From Beta vulgaris subsp. vulgaris (taxonomy: Eukaryota > Streptophyta > Magnoliopsida > Caryophyllales > Amaranthaceae): a stretch of 64,000 nucleotides of DNA. The stretch is taken from contig NC_079209.1 of assembly GCF_026745355.1 (NCBI RefSeq), forward strand, positions 33,140,736-33,204,735. The letters run 5' to 3'. Shown here piece by piece: positions 13,401 to 28,400 of this stretch (its first letter is position 1; each line of letters starts with the position of its first letter). Below the pieces are notes generated by a model. It did no database searches, was not told where the DNA came from, and saw only the letters and a program-made list of their open reading frames with translations. Made by a program: the position numbers and the translations under genes.

Positions 13401-16400
13401 TTTGTGATAGATGTCCCATTCGAATGCCCATGGTAATAGTTGTCCTCCCGAATATCTCTTATTTTGGAAATATCCGTTCTCAAATTAGAGGTGCTATTGA
13501 GTGGTAATGGAAGCTTAGGAGAAAGCACATGTTTGCAACGGAGTTTCATTTCCATGAACAATGTAATCTATGAAGTACGGAAATGACAAGCAGTCGCGTT
13601 TCTGGGTGGAAACAGGAAGCAGTCTGGAGCGCCAGGATAGATACACGACGGAGAGGTTCTCAAAATGCCATCCTGCGTTGAGAACATCTATATTTTTTAG
13701 AAGCTTGCTAGCTGACATTTATGAGGCATTTCAATATATCGATGCACTATTGAATTGTTCAACTAACAGCCCCGAAATGCCAGAACGGAAAAGAAGGAAT
13801 GGAAGTAAGTTCAGATCTAAATAAGATTGTTCTGAATTTTGCTTAAGTGGCCTTTCTCTGTTTTTGTACTCATCCTCCCCCCACCCTGCCCTGTCTTTTC
13901 TTCACCTCCTTTTTTTTTTTTTTTTTTTTTATCATTTTCATCAATTGAAGGATATGAGAAAATCTTTTAATGGGGAAGGCAAAATGGCTTTTAGAAGTTA
14001 AGTAAAACAAAATTAGGGAAATAAATGGTCAAATAGAAGGAAAAGGGTGGGGGATTACAATTTTCTAGGAGCGTGCTGAAATACCCTAGGGGGAGTATTA
14101 GATCTTCAAGAAAGTCTTAAAGATCCAATCTTTTTTCCAAGATTCTTGATTTTTCATAAAGTTTCATCAAAGTACTACAATATTATTAGTGATTGGTGAA
14201 AGAAAAGGATCCAAGATCCATAAAAACATCAAAAGTTGTAGGAGGTGCTTAGAGATAACCTAGCTATGTCCGAATTAAGTGACCTAGCTAAGGCCATGAA
14301 GGATATGAATGCACGCCTAGATGCACACCTAGATGCTATAACACTAAGTATCCACAAGAAGGATGCACAAGTAGATGCTATGGCAGACATCATCAACAAG
14401 AGACTAAACCCCAATAGTGTGTCATACATAGGCGCACACTCAGAGGAGGAAAGGGATGCAGCTGAATCACGCCCACCAAGATCCTCATATCCAGATGATA
14501 AAGGGTTAAAGCTTGAAGATTACACAGGTGAGGGCAAACCTGAAGATTTATTAGAATGGATTCGCCAACTAGAGAAGATAAGTGAGTATAGAGGTTTTGA
14601 TGATCGAAAAACTTTCAAAGTTGCTGCCATAAGACTCACAAAGTATGCTGGGATTTGGCTTGAAGGCTTACATGCACAAAGAGCTAAGAAAAACAAGCCT
14701 AAGCTATGTAGTTGGGAGAAGCTAAAAGGGAAGCTCAAAGATAAGTTTTTGCCATACGATTATGAACAAAGGCAATTCATAAAGCTTACATCAATGAGCC
14801 AAGGTAGCCAAAGTGTACATGAATACACTATGGAGTTTGAAAAACTAGGTCTTATATGTGATATAGTGGAGAAAGATAAGCACAAGATAGCAAGATACAT
14901 TAAAGGATTGAATAGAAGCATAGCTAAGAGGGTTGAAGTTTCTTCCTACCACACTTTTGAGGAAGTAACCAAGCTAGCTATGAAGTTTGAAGAACATGAC
15001 ATGGAAGAGAAACCTAAGGGAGCATACACACCTAGGTTTGATTCTAATGCAAAGGGCAAAGCAACCACTTCCTACACTAAGTGGTCCGAAACTAATAAGC
15101 CTAGTTTTCCACCTAAGGAAGACACTAACATGGAAAAGCCTAAGGTAGCCGTACCTAAGGAGAAGTTTGAGGAGCTAAGAAAGTGTTTTAAGTGTCAAGG
15201 GAGAGGACACATAGCAAGTAATTGTCCTACCAAGAAAGCTCTTACCATGAGGCAATACTTAGCTTTACAAGAGGATGAAGAGAAGTATGAATTCATCCCT
15301 GAAGAGGAGCAAAGCATGGAGGAAGGTGATAAAGAAGAGGATGCTTTTGCAGAAGATGATTCAAGGCTTCTTGGAGTCATTAGACGCACCTTACACATGG
15401 ATCACACACCTAACATGGCACAAAGGGAGAATCTTTTCCATACTAGATGCAAAGTAGGTGAGTATACTTGTAATGTGATAATAGATAGTGGTTCTTGCAC
15501 TAATGTTATTGCAGATCATGTGGTGTCTAAACTCAATCTAATCACAAGGGCACACCCTAAACCCTACAAATTGAGTTGGTTAGATGATAGCACTGGAATG
15601 AGAGTGAAGAAACAAGCACTTATATCATTCTCTATTGGAAGCTATAAGGATGATTTATGGTGTGATGTTTTACCTATGAGTGCATGCCATCTTCTACTTG
15701 GAAGACCATGGCAATTTGATAGGAAGGTTATTCATGAAGGGGACACTAATGAATATTCTGTATTGGTTGGTTCAAAAAGGGTTAGATTACGTCCTCTAAA
15801 CCCTAATCAGGTGGCGCCTAAACAACCACCTAAGGCACCAAGTTACTTTCTAAATGCTAAGGAGTTTGAGCATGAAGTCGAAAAAGGAGGTTGTGCTTAT
15901 GCTTTGGTTGTGAAGCAGGTGAATACAAGTATTATGGATGCAAAGAAGAGATTAGAAGCATTCAACAAAACTTGTGAGCAAGTGAAAGCAAAGATTGAAA
16001 AGATGAATATCCAATACAAGCCAAGAGCAAATAAGAGGCGCAAACAACCTAGGTTTAAGGTTGGTGATCTTGTTTGGATACACTTAAGGAAAGAAAGGTT
16101 TCCAAATAAAAGGAAAAACAAGCTTATGCCTCGAGCTGATGGACCATTTGAGGTTGTTGGAGTAATTGGAGATAGTGCTTACAAGATTGATTTACCAGAT
16201 GAGTATAGAAGTGTAAGTGCTACTTTCAATGTGGGTGATTTATCTCCTTACTATGATGATGAGAATTTGAGGGCAAATTCTTTTGTGGAGGGGGAGAATG
16301 ATATGGATGCAAAGGCTTTGGTTAACCATGAGCCTATTGACTTGACCATGGAGACTTTAGGGTTCCAAAACAAGAACAAGAACCAAGTCTTGGCTTGTGT

Positions 16401-19400
16401 GCTAACATGGAAGCTGGAGAAAGAGGAGTCCTACTCTGATTAGGATTACTCATGGCGTGGGGAAAGGAAGTAAAGAGGAGTCCTACTCTGATTAGGATTA
16501 CTCCTAGCTTGCTACATAGAATCCTAGTAGAATTAGGATTGCTATGTTTATCTTTATTGTTTTATGTTTAAGTAGTTAAAAAGATAGAGTTGTTAAAAAG
16601 ATAAACATGTGACTTGTACATGTTATCTTTAGGAGTCTAATTAGAAGTCCAAAGTAAAGTAGGAGTAGGATAATGTTATGTTTTCCTAGTTGAATTAGCT
16701 TAGCTTGTACCCTATATAAAGGGGACGAATTCCTTCAATAAATTTAGAGTTTTTAGAGTATTTTTCCTTCTTCTTTAATTGTGTGCTTGTATGCTTACAA
16801 TTGAAAGCCATTAATAACTTTTCAGGAGTGATTAGTTCTTAGTGTTAAACAACTTAATTTCAGGAGTGATTTTAAGGGTGTTTAGAGTCTTTATTCAAGG
16901 TTCAGGAGTGTTCTTGAATAAATTCATATCTTGGTTCGAGTTTCTAGGTACTTGTTCGAAATCTTGGAAGTCATAAACTTGATTATTAGCTTTCAAAGTT
17001 CAATAATCATATCAATAGCACTCTTTGAAACTGCTACTACATTGGTATCAGAGCCAATCTGTAGCCGACTCTTATTCAAACGCCATTGTTAAGCTCTTTA
17101 GCGCAAAGGTATTTGTTATAAAGTCTGAGTGAAAACTCACACAAATTTTCCTTGACAATTGTGACTGAAAACTGGAATTCTGGCACCTGGGACGAGGAAG
17201 TTAGCTGCTGCCATGGAAGATCAATAATTAGCTTCAAGCAAGCAGATTGAAGCACAACCGACCTAGATTAAACAATTTGAAGAATTAATGATGTCTATGA
17301 TGCAATCCTTCTCTGAGATGAATGAGAGGTTAAAGGAAGCAGAATCAAGAAGGGATATGAGGGAGGAACACCCAGATATTCAGAATCCAATTTCAATCGG
17401 GTTCAAGGGTATGTGCCTAAATTGAATTTTCCTAAATTTGATGGTAGTAATTCTAGAATGTGGATTAAAAAGTGCAATAAGTAAGTACTTTGCCTTGTGC
17501 AAAATTGTTGAGGATCAGAAGGTGGATCTTGCTTGCTTAAACATGATTGATAAAGCAGAACATTGGATGTCTAGTTACATTGTTAAAAGAAAGAATGTTC
17601 ACTGGTCTGAATTTATCTTGGACTTATCTACTAGATTTAGAGATGAAGTTGGGGTCAATATTGTGGAAAAATTTAATAAAATTTCACGAAAGGGTAGCTT
17701 GGAGGAGTATGTGGATGAATTTGAAGAGTTGAGATCATTCTTATTTCTTGGATTCTTTCATTAGTGGGTTAAAATCTAACCTTAAACCCTTTGTAAGAGC
17801 TTTTAAGCCAGTAAATTATGCTAGGCTCCAGGAAGAAAATGTAGCAGCTAGTCAATTGACAATAACCAAACCCACTTTCACAACCAAGAATCACTCAAAA
17901 CCTTCTTTACCACCATTGTTAACTACCCCTCCTAGTTCCTATAAAATAATTACAATACACCCAACCTACACTAAACCTTTCCAATCCAATTTTGACAGAC
18001 CTTATATTAACATTTCTAGGGAGGAAAGAAGAAAGAAGCAGTTGAAAGGAGAGTGTTACTTTTGTTACAAACCTTATGAAAGGGGACATAAGTGTAACCT
18101 AAGACAAACCCAACTTTTGTTGATTGAAATTCCTGGTTCTTGGTTCTGAAGAGGAGGAAAGTGATGAGCAGGGTACCGCAGGATTGGTGGGAGGGTGAGG
18201 GGGGGATGGTGGGGTGGGGGCCGCAAGGGTGGGCAGGGTTAGGGTTAGAGGTAGAGGTAGGGGTTAGGATTAGGATTAGGGGTTTATTAGGGTTTAAAAC
18301 AAAAAATTAGGATTAATGACTGACGGTGGTTAACTTCATTAGTCATTAAGGGCATTTGGGTGTTTTATCGTGAAACCGAGGGGTACCTCGTGTATTTTCA
18401 AAAGTGCGAGGAAACCTAGTGAATTTTCTGAAAATTCTTGTTGGAAAAAATTTCAACAATAAGATCTCTTTACAAGTTTCAATATACTCATTATGATAAA
18501 GCGACACATTTTTGTAATCTTGACTGCCATGATATAGCTTCCTTGCAAAAGTTATCATGTACCTAGATAGTGACTTTCGCAAATCGACATAACTTGCCAT
18601 ATTTGCGTCTATGTACTCTTTTAACATAAGATCTCCTTTACCAAAGAATAAGCACATTTATATGTGCAACAAAGATAAATTAAAATCTATTTTACAGCTT
18701 CCTAATGCTCTTTACCTAAATTCGAGAGGAACCTACTGACACTACTACTGAATAGGCATTGTAGCACAGTCCATATCATACATCAAACTACCAACTACAA
18801 ATGCATGAGGAATTTTATTCATCTTCTATTTGTAGGACATTGTTGACAACTAAAATTAGTATAACCTGCAAGTGGAGATTACTGGCTTAGCCTTATGCAC
18901 TATAAACCTCTCGAGTAGCTTCTTAATGTATCTTTTCTATGTCAGCCATAACTTATTATTTTTCTTATCGTGGGTGATTTTCAAGCTTTTAGCTGGTCGT
19001 TGATACATATTGATTAAGCATTCAAGAGCATTCGAACAAGTAAGTAAGAACAAAGAAAGAGAACATAAAAGTTTGTATCAAACCGGTTCAAACAAGTTGA
19101 ACAACCACCACTTTCCACAACCAAATTACCACCAATCAAATACTAAGCTATAACAATAAGCTTCTAGCTTGAGTCTACTTTGTGATTCAATCACTAAATC
19201 AACGTTTAAGTGAAAGAATTAAGCAAAGATTTGATAAAGGTCTAAACTGACTGGAAATAACACTTAGCACACAGCTGAGTATTTTGAGCATAAAAGCTTC
19301 AATTTTCATTCAAAATGATCTGATTCCAAAAGAGTACAAAGCTAACATATTTGTTTACATTGTGTCCAAAAATCAGCTGATTTGGACAACTATAGTTACG

Positions 19401-22400
19401 CCAACTAAGCTAATAAAATACAAGAAACAAAAATTACAATCAGTCCAGCACACCTCCTACAAACTAGCTTAGATACCCTATTGGAAGTTACAAATCAGAA
19501 AAACTACCAATGGAATATTAAAGTACATATATTAAACTAAATATCCCCAAAAGCTTGAGCCATTTGCAGTAGGAATGATTGTTGCCCAAAAGCTTCAAAG
19601 AGAAGCTAGACTGGACGCTGGGAGCTGGGCAGCAGCTTTCCTTGGCATGAAGCACTCTTCTTTCATTTGCTATGGCTTCTTTCACCCATGTGAAGTTCAC
19701 ATGGCTTTATACACTTCCGTAAGTCTTCAATTCAGCTTGAGGTGGCATCCAAAAGCAGCAAAAACTTCTTCCTAAGCTTGCTTAGAACCGGATTACAATG
19801 AAGCTAAACTAGCTTAGCTCTTAAACATGATTACTTAACTTAACATGTAATTAGGCTACTAATCACTTACTAAACTTGATTACCAATACATAATGATGAT
19901 TAAGGTGTCATTAGTATTAGTTAATCTTGCTTAAGTAGAGATTAACATAGATTAGCCTAATAAGTGCTTAAGTAAGGTTTTAGAAAAACCGAGCTAGTTA
20001 GGCTTAGAAATTGAACCTCCTTTACCATGTTCTCCTTTGATCATGTAGAAGAAGACCTTGGTTGCTTAAGCTAGATGCTCCTGCATCATTCTCCTCAGGT
20101 TCGAAAAGGTCTTCTTGTAACTCGAATCATCTGCAAGATATGGAGCTAAATCACCAACATTGAATGTAGCTGAGATGTTTCCCATTTCATCTGGCAATTC
20201 TATCTTGTATGCATTGTTGTTGATCTTCTCTAGCACTTTGAAAGGACCATCACTTCGTGGCATTAGCTTGTTCTTCCTCCTTGTAGGAAACCTCCTTCCT
20301 TAGATGTAACCACACTAGATCACCTGGCTTGTAAAGAACTTCTTTCCTGTGCTTGTTTGCTCGAACCTTGTATGCTTCATTCACCTTCTCTATTCTGGTT
20401 CGAATTTGCTGATGAAGTTGCTTCATCTTTTGCTTTCACTTCAGCTTCTTTGCTACTATGTGCTTCAATAGGAAATGGAAGTAAATCAATAGGACTTAAA
20501 GGATTAATCCCATAATTTACCTCAAATGGTGATGTTTAGTAGCATAAGTTGGTGATCTATTGTAAGCAAACTCAGCATGAGCTAGCTTTAGATCCCAATC
20601 CCTTTGAGACTTGTTCACAAGTGTCCTTAGCAGCATAGTTAATGTCCTGTTGGTCACCTCAGTCTGGCCATCAGTTTGAGGATGAGCAGTAGTACTAAAC
20701 AGCAACTTAGTACCTAAAAGCTTCCACAAGTTCTTCCAGAAATAGCTAAGAAACTTTACATCTTTATCAGAAACAATAGACTTAGGAACTCCATGAAGTC
20801 TAATTATTTCTTTAAAGAACAAATCAGCAACATGAATAGCATCATCAGTTTTATTACAAGGAATGAAATGAGCCATTTTAGAGAATCTATCTACACCACC
20901 ATGATTGCATTTTTTGCCTTTGAGTTCTAGGTAGAGCAACAATGAAATCCATGCTCACATCTTCCCATGGTTGAACTGGAACAGGTAGAGGCATGTAAAG
21001 CCCTTGATGAAAGGAACTTTTAGCCTTCTGACATATAGAACATCGAGCTAGAATAGCATGAACATCTCCTGCAAGTTTCGGCCAGATGAAGTGTTCCTGC
21101 AATACATCAACAGTTTTGTTAATGCCAAAGTGTCCTGCTAGTCCTCCTCCATGAACCTCCTTGATTAGCAAATCCCTTAATGAGCATTTAGGGATCATAG
21201 CTTGTTTTTCGAAAAAGAAAGCCATCTTGCAATGAATAAGCTCCATGAGATCCTTCTTTGCATGCTTCTAACAATAAAGAGAAATCTGGATCATCATAAT
21301 ACAATTCTTTAAGATGACTAAAGCCAAGTACACGAGCCTCCATAGAGAAAGCATAGAATGCCTCCTTGATAAAGCATCTGCAACAATGTTAGAAACTCCA
21401 GTTTTATATTTTGAAACAAAATCAAAGGACTGAAGGAATTCCACCCATTTTGCATGTCTTGGACTGAGCTTATGTTGTCCATTTATGTACTTCAAAGCTT
21501 GATGGTCTGAAGTAACACAAATTGAGCTGGTCTGAGATAATGAGTCCAATGAGTCAAGGCACGAACAATAGCATAGAACTCCTTATCATAAGTGCTGTAG
21601 TTGAGTCTAGATTGATTGAGCTTCTCACTGAAATAGGCTATGGACGCCCTCCTTGTTGCAAAACAGCTCCAATGCCACGCCACTTGCATCACACTCCACT
21701 TCAAACACTTTCTTGAAATCAGGTAAGGCTAGAACAGGAGCCTTACTAAGCATGTTCTTCAATTGATCAAATGCTTCTTGTGCTGCAGGAGTCCAAATAA
21801 AGGACCCTTTCTTGATACACTCAGTCAATGGCGCCAATATGGTGCTAAAGTTCTTGATAAATCTCCTGTAAAAAGAAGCTAAACCATGGAAACTTCGAAC
21901 CTCAGTGATAGATTTAGGAACTGGCCATGACTTGATTGCTTCCACCTTAGATTCATCCATAGAAATGCCATTAGATGACACTATGAATCCAAGAAATGTC
22001 ACACTTGAAGTAAAGAACTCACACTTCTCCATCTTTGCATACAGCTTCTTTTCCCTTAGTTTAAGGAAAACCTTCTTGAGATGCATTAGATGTTCCTGTT
22101 CACTTTGACTATATACAAGAATATCATCAAAATAAACAACAACAAAGATACCAATGAAGGGCCTGAGTACCTCGTGCATAAGTCTCATGAAAGTACTAGG
22201 AGCATTTGTCAAACCAAATGGCATCACACGCCACTCATACAAACCACTCTTAGTTTTAAAAGCTGTTTTCCATTCATCACCCTCTTTGATTCTAATCTGA
22301 TGATAACCACTTCTCAAATCAATCTTCGAAAATATAGTGGAACCATGTAATCATCAAGCAAATCATCAAGTCTAGGTATTGGATACCTATACTTCACTGT

Positions 22401-25400
22401 TATGTTGTTAATGGCACGACAATCCACACACATCCTCATAGAACCATCCTTCTTAGGAACCAAAATGACAGGCACAGCACATGGACTAAGACTTTCTTGC
22501 ACAAATCCTTTAGCTAACAATTCACTAACTTGTTTTTGCAACTCCTTAGCTTCTTCAGGATTACATCTATAAGCTGGTTTATTAGGTAAAGGGGCGCCAG
22601 GAATCAAGTAATTTGGTGTTCAATTCCTCTACTAGGGGGTAAACCACTGGAAGATCAATAGGAAAAACATCACCAAACTCCTTCACTAAAGGCTTACCAT
22701 TTCGTGCACTTCATTAAGTTTCATCATTTTCATCCAATAACAACAACAAATACATAACCTTCCCCTTTTCTACAGCTTTATCAAGTTGAGGTTTAGAAAG
22801 GATTAAGGTTTTTTTGTTTTGTGTTTTAGGTGAGTGTTGTTTTTGGTTTAATGGTTCGGCCATGGTACTGGACTAAGCACAATTTTCTTCTTTATTATGC
22901 ATGAAAGTGTAAGTATTAGTCCTACCATTATGCAAGGTTTCTTTATCAGATTGCCAAGGTCTACCTAAGAGTACATGACATGCATCCATAGGTAATACAT
23001 CACATAAAACTTCATCTTATAAGAATCACCAAAAGAAAAGCTAATTAAAGCTTGTTTTGTTACCTCCACACAATTGCCATCATTAAGCCAATGAAGCTTA
23101 TATGGTTTTGGATGTGAGAAAGTAGCATGATTGAGCTTGTCCACCATAGAAGATGAGGCGACATTGGTGCAGCTTCCTCCATCAATGATCATCGAACATA
23201 TCTTCCCTCCAATCAAGCATTTGGTTTGAAAGATTTGATCCCTTTGAGAGGGGGGAATCAGTTTAATACTTTTCTATGTTACACACATGCTGTAATTAAA
23301 TAGAATTATTGAATGATGTAAGGAGTTTGTTAGTAGTGGAGGAAATCTTTTCAGAGTGGTTGGAATACTGCCTGAGGAGTATAAATGAGGAGCTGAGTTC
23401 TTTTCTAAAGTCATTCAGTAAATAGAAGAGGGAAAAGTTACTTGGGAGAGCTCATAATCTTCTGGAATGAGTGTTTTTAATTGATTTACTTCCTTGGTTG
23501 ATCAATACAATTATCTATCTGGTTGTTAATATTGACCCAATTACTCTGATCACCCGAGTTCATAGCACAAACTGCCCTTTAAAATATATGTGCCTGAATT
23601 CTAGCAAGTCAAAAGTGGAGAGCAGAAGCCTGTTGACTACAATCGAAATTTACTTTTAACGTATTGTGCTGAACCCTCTTACCCTTAGCCTCCTATACGT
23701 TTAATTCACACCAGAATGAAGGGAGGGCAAATGATAATTGTTGCTGGGAAAATGGAGAAGCAAAGGGTGACTCATACGAAGTTAGCTACAGATAATGGTT
23801 TTAGTAAGTATAAGTAGCAGAATAATGGAGAGAGGAAGGCATTGAGAAATATGTGAAGTCCTTTTCTAATTGGAGAGAATCAGCCTGTCAAATGCTGAAT
23901 ATCTTACTCACCCTACTGGGTTTATCAATGTACACCATAACACAACCTTCCCTATATTCATCTTCTTCATTTACAGTTCTTATTATCTTGTTTTCATAAT
24001 CAATACACCACACTGTATCATACAAAAGTTAGCAAGAATCTGTAGAAGTTTGTAAAATGTTAAATTTGCAGCTTTAAGATTCCACTGATAACAATGCATA
24101 TAGATAAGGAAAAAACTATACAAAGTAAGCAAGGATGAGGAAAGGCAATAGGTTTGAGATCTTCATCAAAGGTTTTCTGCATTGAATGATGATATTGATC
24201 ACATCCGATTTCCATTTGGTCACAACTTTTAGCTGTGTCAGCAATCAGTTGGCTCTAAACTGAAGCTACAATAAACAATTATTGTTCCTGGCCCACCTAG
24301 ACATTCTATAATGTCTGGATGCATAATAATCCTTTCTTCTTTTGTTCTCTGGTTGATTTCTAATTTTTTAATTATCATTTTCAGGTAGGAGGCTCTGAGG
24401 AAGCCTACCTGGCAGCAGAATCATTGTTTCTTTCCATGGGCAGAGACTCGATTTATTGTGGTGGAGCGGGAAATGGTTCAGTAGGTTCTCCTGTATAATA
24501 TAAGCTCTTTGCCAATAATCTGGTCTTGAGTGCTCACTGGTTGGTGGTTGTATCTAGGAATCATTTATGAATGTTCTTAGCATGTGATTACTGATGAGTT
24601 ATTCTTTAATAATTTAGTTAAAAAGTTGGCACATTGAAAAGATTAACTCTCGATACGGATGCTTCATGCCATGCCAAAGCTCATGCTTTAAATAATTAGG
24701 TGTTGAGTGGCCTAACCATACAAACAAAGATTTTAAGAGCCTTGAACTGCAGAGAAGTCCAATCCAGCCCTAACAAAACGGCATACATTATTCACTGAAT
24801 TGATGAATACTTATAGTATTTCCAAGAGAAAATAGAAAAACATTTGGGAGTGAGGCTAAGGTTGCTGGGTTCTTTAGAGCATATTTGTTGGGGAGGATTT
24901 GAAGAAACTGGGTTATGTAATGTTTCCTTTTTGAGAACACCTTTCTCTTCAATGGATATTTTAGGTAGCAAAGATTTGCAACAATCTGGCTATGGCTATT
25001 AGCATGATTGGAGTGTCGGAGGCCCTTGCTGTTGGTCAGTCTTTGGGAGTTACTGCCAGTACTCTATCTAGGATATTTAACTGTTCGACTGCTCGTTGCT
25101 GGAGTAGGTAATTAGCTTATCTTGATTGCATATAATTTTTTATTAATAAACTCTTTGAGTGCTCTTTGCTGAAATAGGTATCTTGTTAATATATTTCCGT
25201 TTGCAGGGAAATAAAGTTGGGATGTTGTCAAAAGAAATAGCAATTATACCTCTTGTTTCTGCATTGTGCAGAAGTGAAAACCTTAAATTTCAGATATACA
25301 TATACTACTTGATTTTTAATATTTAATTATTAAATTAGCTGTAATGATTAGAAGAATTGGCTCTTTGAATCCTTTATTCAATACTGATTCTATGACGCTT

Positions 25401-28400
25401 CAGATCTATGTTATGCATGGAATATTTCAGTAGGTCTGATTTGAATGTTGCCAGCTGAAGTTCTTAATTGTCTTGGCGACCCAACCTTGTCTGATTAATG
25501 AAAGAGGTGGTGTCTTGTAAGATAGATAAATTGTTCTTGAAGCCGATTGCTGTATAGTTTGGCACCTGTTTCTATTTAGCATTCATGTCTGCCATGTTCG
25601 TATTGTTAATTGTATTGACGAAATATCCCTCGAGTTAGGAATCTATCCCTTCTGTTGTTACTTGTTATTTGGGAATTCTAGATCCATATTCTTATAACTC
25701 GTGTTTGGGAAGTGAGACGTGGTTTGTTGTGAACCGAGTAATACTGCACCATGACAAGTAAAGTGTGTGAGATAGTTTGAGGGATATGTATTTAATATAT
25801 AAAGGGGAAATAGGCTAATAACTATGGTTTTGTTGCAATGGGTGGAGGGAGGGGTATTATATCTTTGGAAAAGTACCATATATCTATGATGTTGGTGATT
25901 AGTACTGTAATGTTGATGACAAATGTGCCACTTTTGAGTTATATGAGAATAATTTTCTTGCCTTTGTGGTAAACTGAAGGACTTTGTGATCCAAACCTGT
26001 TTCCAGACTCACTCTTGTATCAATCACGAAAGGACCAAGCTTCAATTATGTTTGTTTGGTGGTTGATTATTGAACTTAACTCTTAGATTGTGATGATTTG
26101 AGGTTTATCATATAATCTGAATTCATGTTTTCTTGTACTTATAGTCTTAAACATATTCAAACCCAAAATTTCGAGATTCAAGTGTAAGTTGACCTAAAAT
26201 TGTTGAGATATTTTCAAATTCATATGACTAACATGGCTATTTTTCAGTGATACTTATAACCCTGTGCCAGGGGTGATGGATGGAGTTCCTTCTTCAAGGG
26301 ATTATCAAGGTGGTTTTGCATCTAAACTTATGGTATGTTGATGACCTTTATTTTTGAGCTTTATGTTTTCAATCCACGGTATTTGTTTTCTTAAGTATAT
26401 GTTTGCCATCAAAAGTTGTTAACATTTGACAATTTGGCAGGCAAAGGACTTGGATATTGCTGCTGCTTCAGCAAATGAGGCAGCAATCAAACACCCATTG
26501 ACTTGCCAAGCACAAGACATGTACTCTCTTCCTATGATGGGCTGTGTTAATTTTTGTTCTGAAAGCTTGACTGTTGTTTGTCATATGATGAAAGCAATCA
26601 TTAAGCTGCTTAAGTTACAATGTGATGGACTCATGGACCTTATGTGCTGGAAGTACTTTTATGCGTTCTTAGTGAGCATGTACTATGTAATTGACCGATA
26701 TTACGATGCCTTTGAATATTTTTAGTTTCCGACCTTTTTTGTTGGGGTTTCCTCACCTTTATAAACATGCTTACTCTTTCTCTTGATGAATTGTTTGTTT
26801 TTCTATCAAGACAATGGACCCCCTTTAAAAATTTGTCTTGTTTGTGACGTCTAACAATCCGAAAGGCTTTGTTTTCCCGATAAGGAAGTCAATGGAAGAT
26901 AGATGGCATAGCCCCTATAAGTTGAGGGATATAAGAGTGTCCAACCCATGAGGAAACCTCAGACAATTACTCTGTGATCTGGGATTTTCGTCCACAAGGA
27001 AACTACCACTATGCCCCAACCTAAGGGTGACGAAAATCGAACCCCCAGCCTCATGATTGGGAGGTGGGAGTGCTACCATCGGGTTCCCACTTCTCTTGAA
27101 AGCTTTCGTTGATTGCATTGAATATGGTTTTCCTTTTGAGTATACTTGAAGATTTTGTGGGTCATAAACATTGTTTATTTGCGCTAACTTGGTAAATGAA
27201 ATGGTAATGTGATTTAGATTTTTAAATAGACTTTTCTTAACTCTCTGCATTTTCTGTGCTCGAAGGGAAGAAATGATCAGTTGGAATTAAATTTGTTGTT
27301 TTTGCTTCAATGAAGTTGTCACTGGTACCTCTGCTACATGTCTTTCTTTTTTAATTCTTTGACTACACAAGTGCATGTTCGATTAGTCCCCGTCTTTAAG
27401 TTATTTGGAGTGTCTTTGTATACTTTTAGTATGACATTGCTATATCTGATTATGATTTCCTAGACTAAGTTGCTATCTTTTTGGAGATAAATTTCTTTTT
27501 CCTAGACAGGATCTATACCAAGAGTTATGCAGAACATATACGGGTATCTTACCTCTACATGGTGTGCTACTGCTACTAGCCTACCATCGTTAATATGAGC
27601 ATTCATAGTTCAGTTGTTTATAACTTTATATCTACCTTCTAAAGCAAATTGTTTATTTTTTAGCTACCCCCCTCCATTTTGAATTACAAAGCAAGCATGC
27701 CATCATAATGTAGTTAAATTTGCATTTTGGAGAAGCAATTTGCTTTTTACTACTGATATACCTGATGCATGACACGTGCATAGATTACTTCATCAACTAT
27801 CTTTATTTGCTTTCTTAGGTTGTTGCATGGTTTTACTTTACTCTTAAAGTAAAGGTTTTACATGTAACCAAAAATATGTCGATTATTGTTATGTTACTTA
27901 AAGTAGTTGAGCTGTTTAGTTTCAGTAAATTCGCAATACTTTGTAAATTTTGGTGCATTAGAGAGTCTAGTGTCATGACTTGTATTTTAGAAAAGTTTGC
28001 TTATGTTTGAATTGTAAGTGGTGTGCAAGTGTATTCCTTGTAGCGTGTAATTCTAAAGCATTTTAGGAAACTCTAGAGCATCTTTCCTTATGCTTGAGTT
28101 TCCTTAAGTTGAGGTAGATTCTAGGCTTTAATTTAGGAGGAACTTTCCTTGTTTCCTTAATGTTGGCCATGGGTTGTAGTAGTCATGGAGGGCAAGGTTT
28201 TCTTGCTTTTGTGAATTTTCCGGACTTAAAATTCATATCAATACCTGATACAACATTCTATTATAGCTGAGGTGAGAGCTTTTGTAAGTTGTTTTGCTTC
28301 CTTACTCCTAGCCTATTGTTCCGGAATACTAAGATTTATATGTCTCTCGAGTTTTCTTTCTTCAGATTCTTGCACTTGTTACATTTAGTTAGGTAGGAGA

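Noticed and set aside
13570..13824. 84-residue ORF in intron 5
   Set aside because: No recognisable similarity and no splice connection to the HIBADH frame.
26915..27250. 111-residue minus-strand ORF
   Set aside because: It covers the SINE; its sequence is explained by the tRNA-like head and tail.
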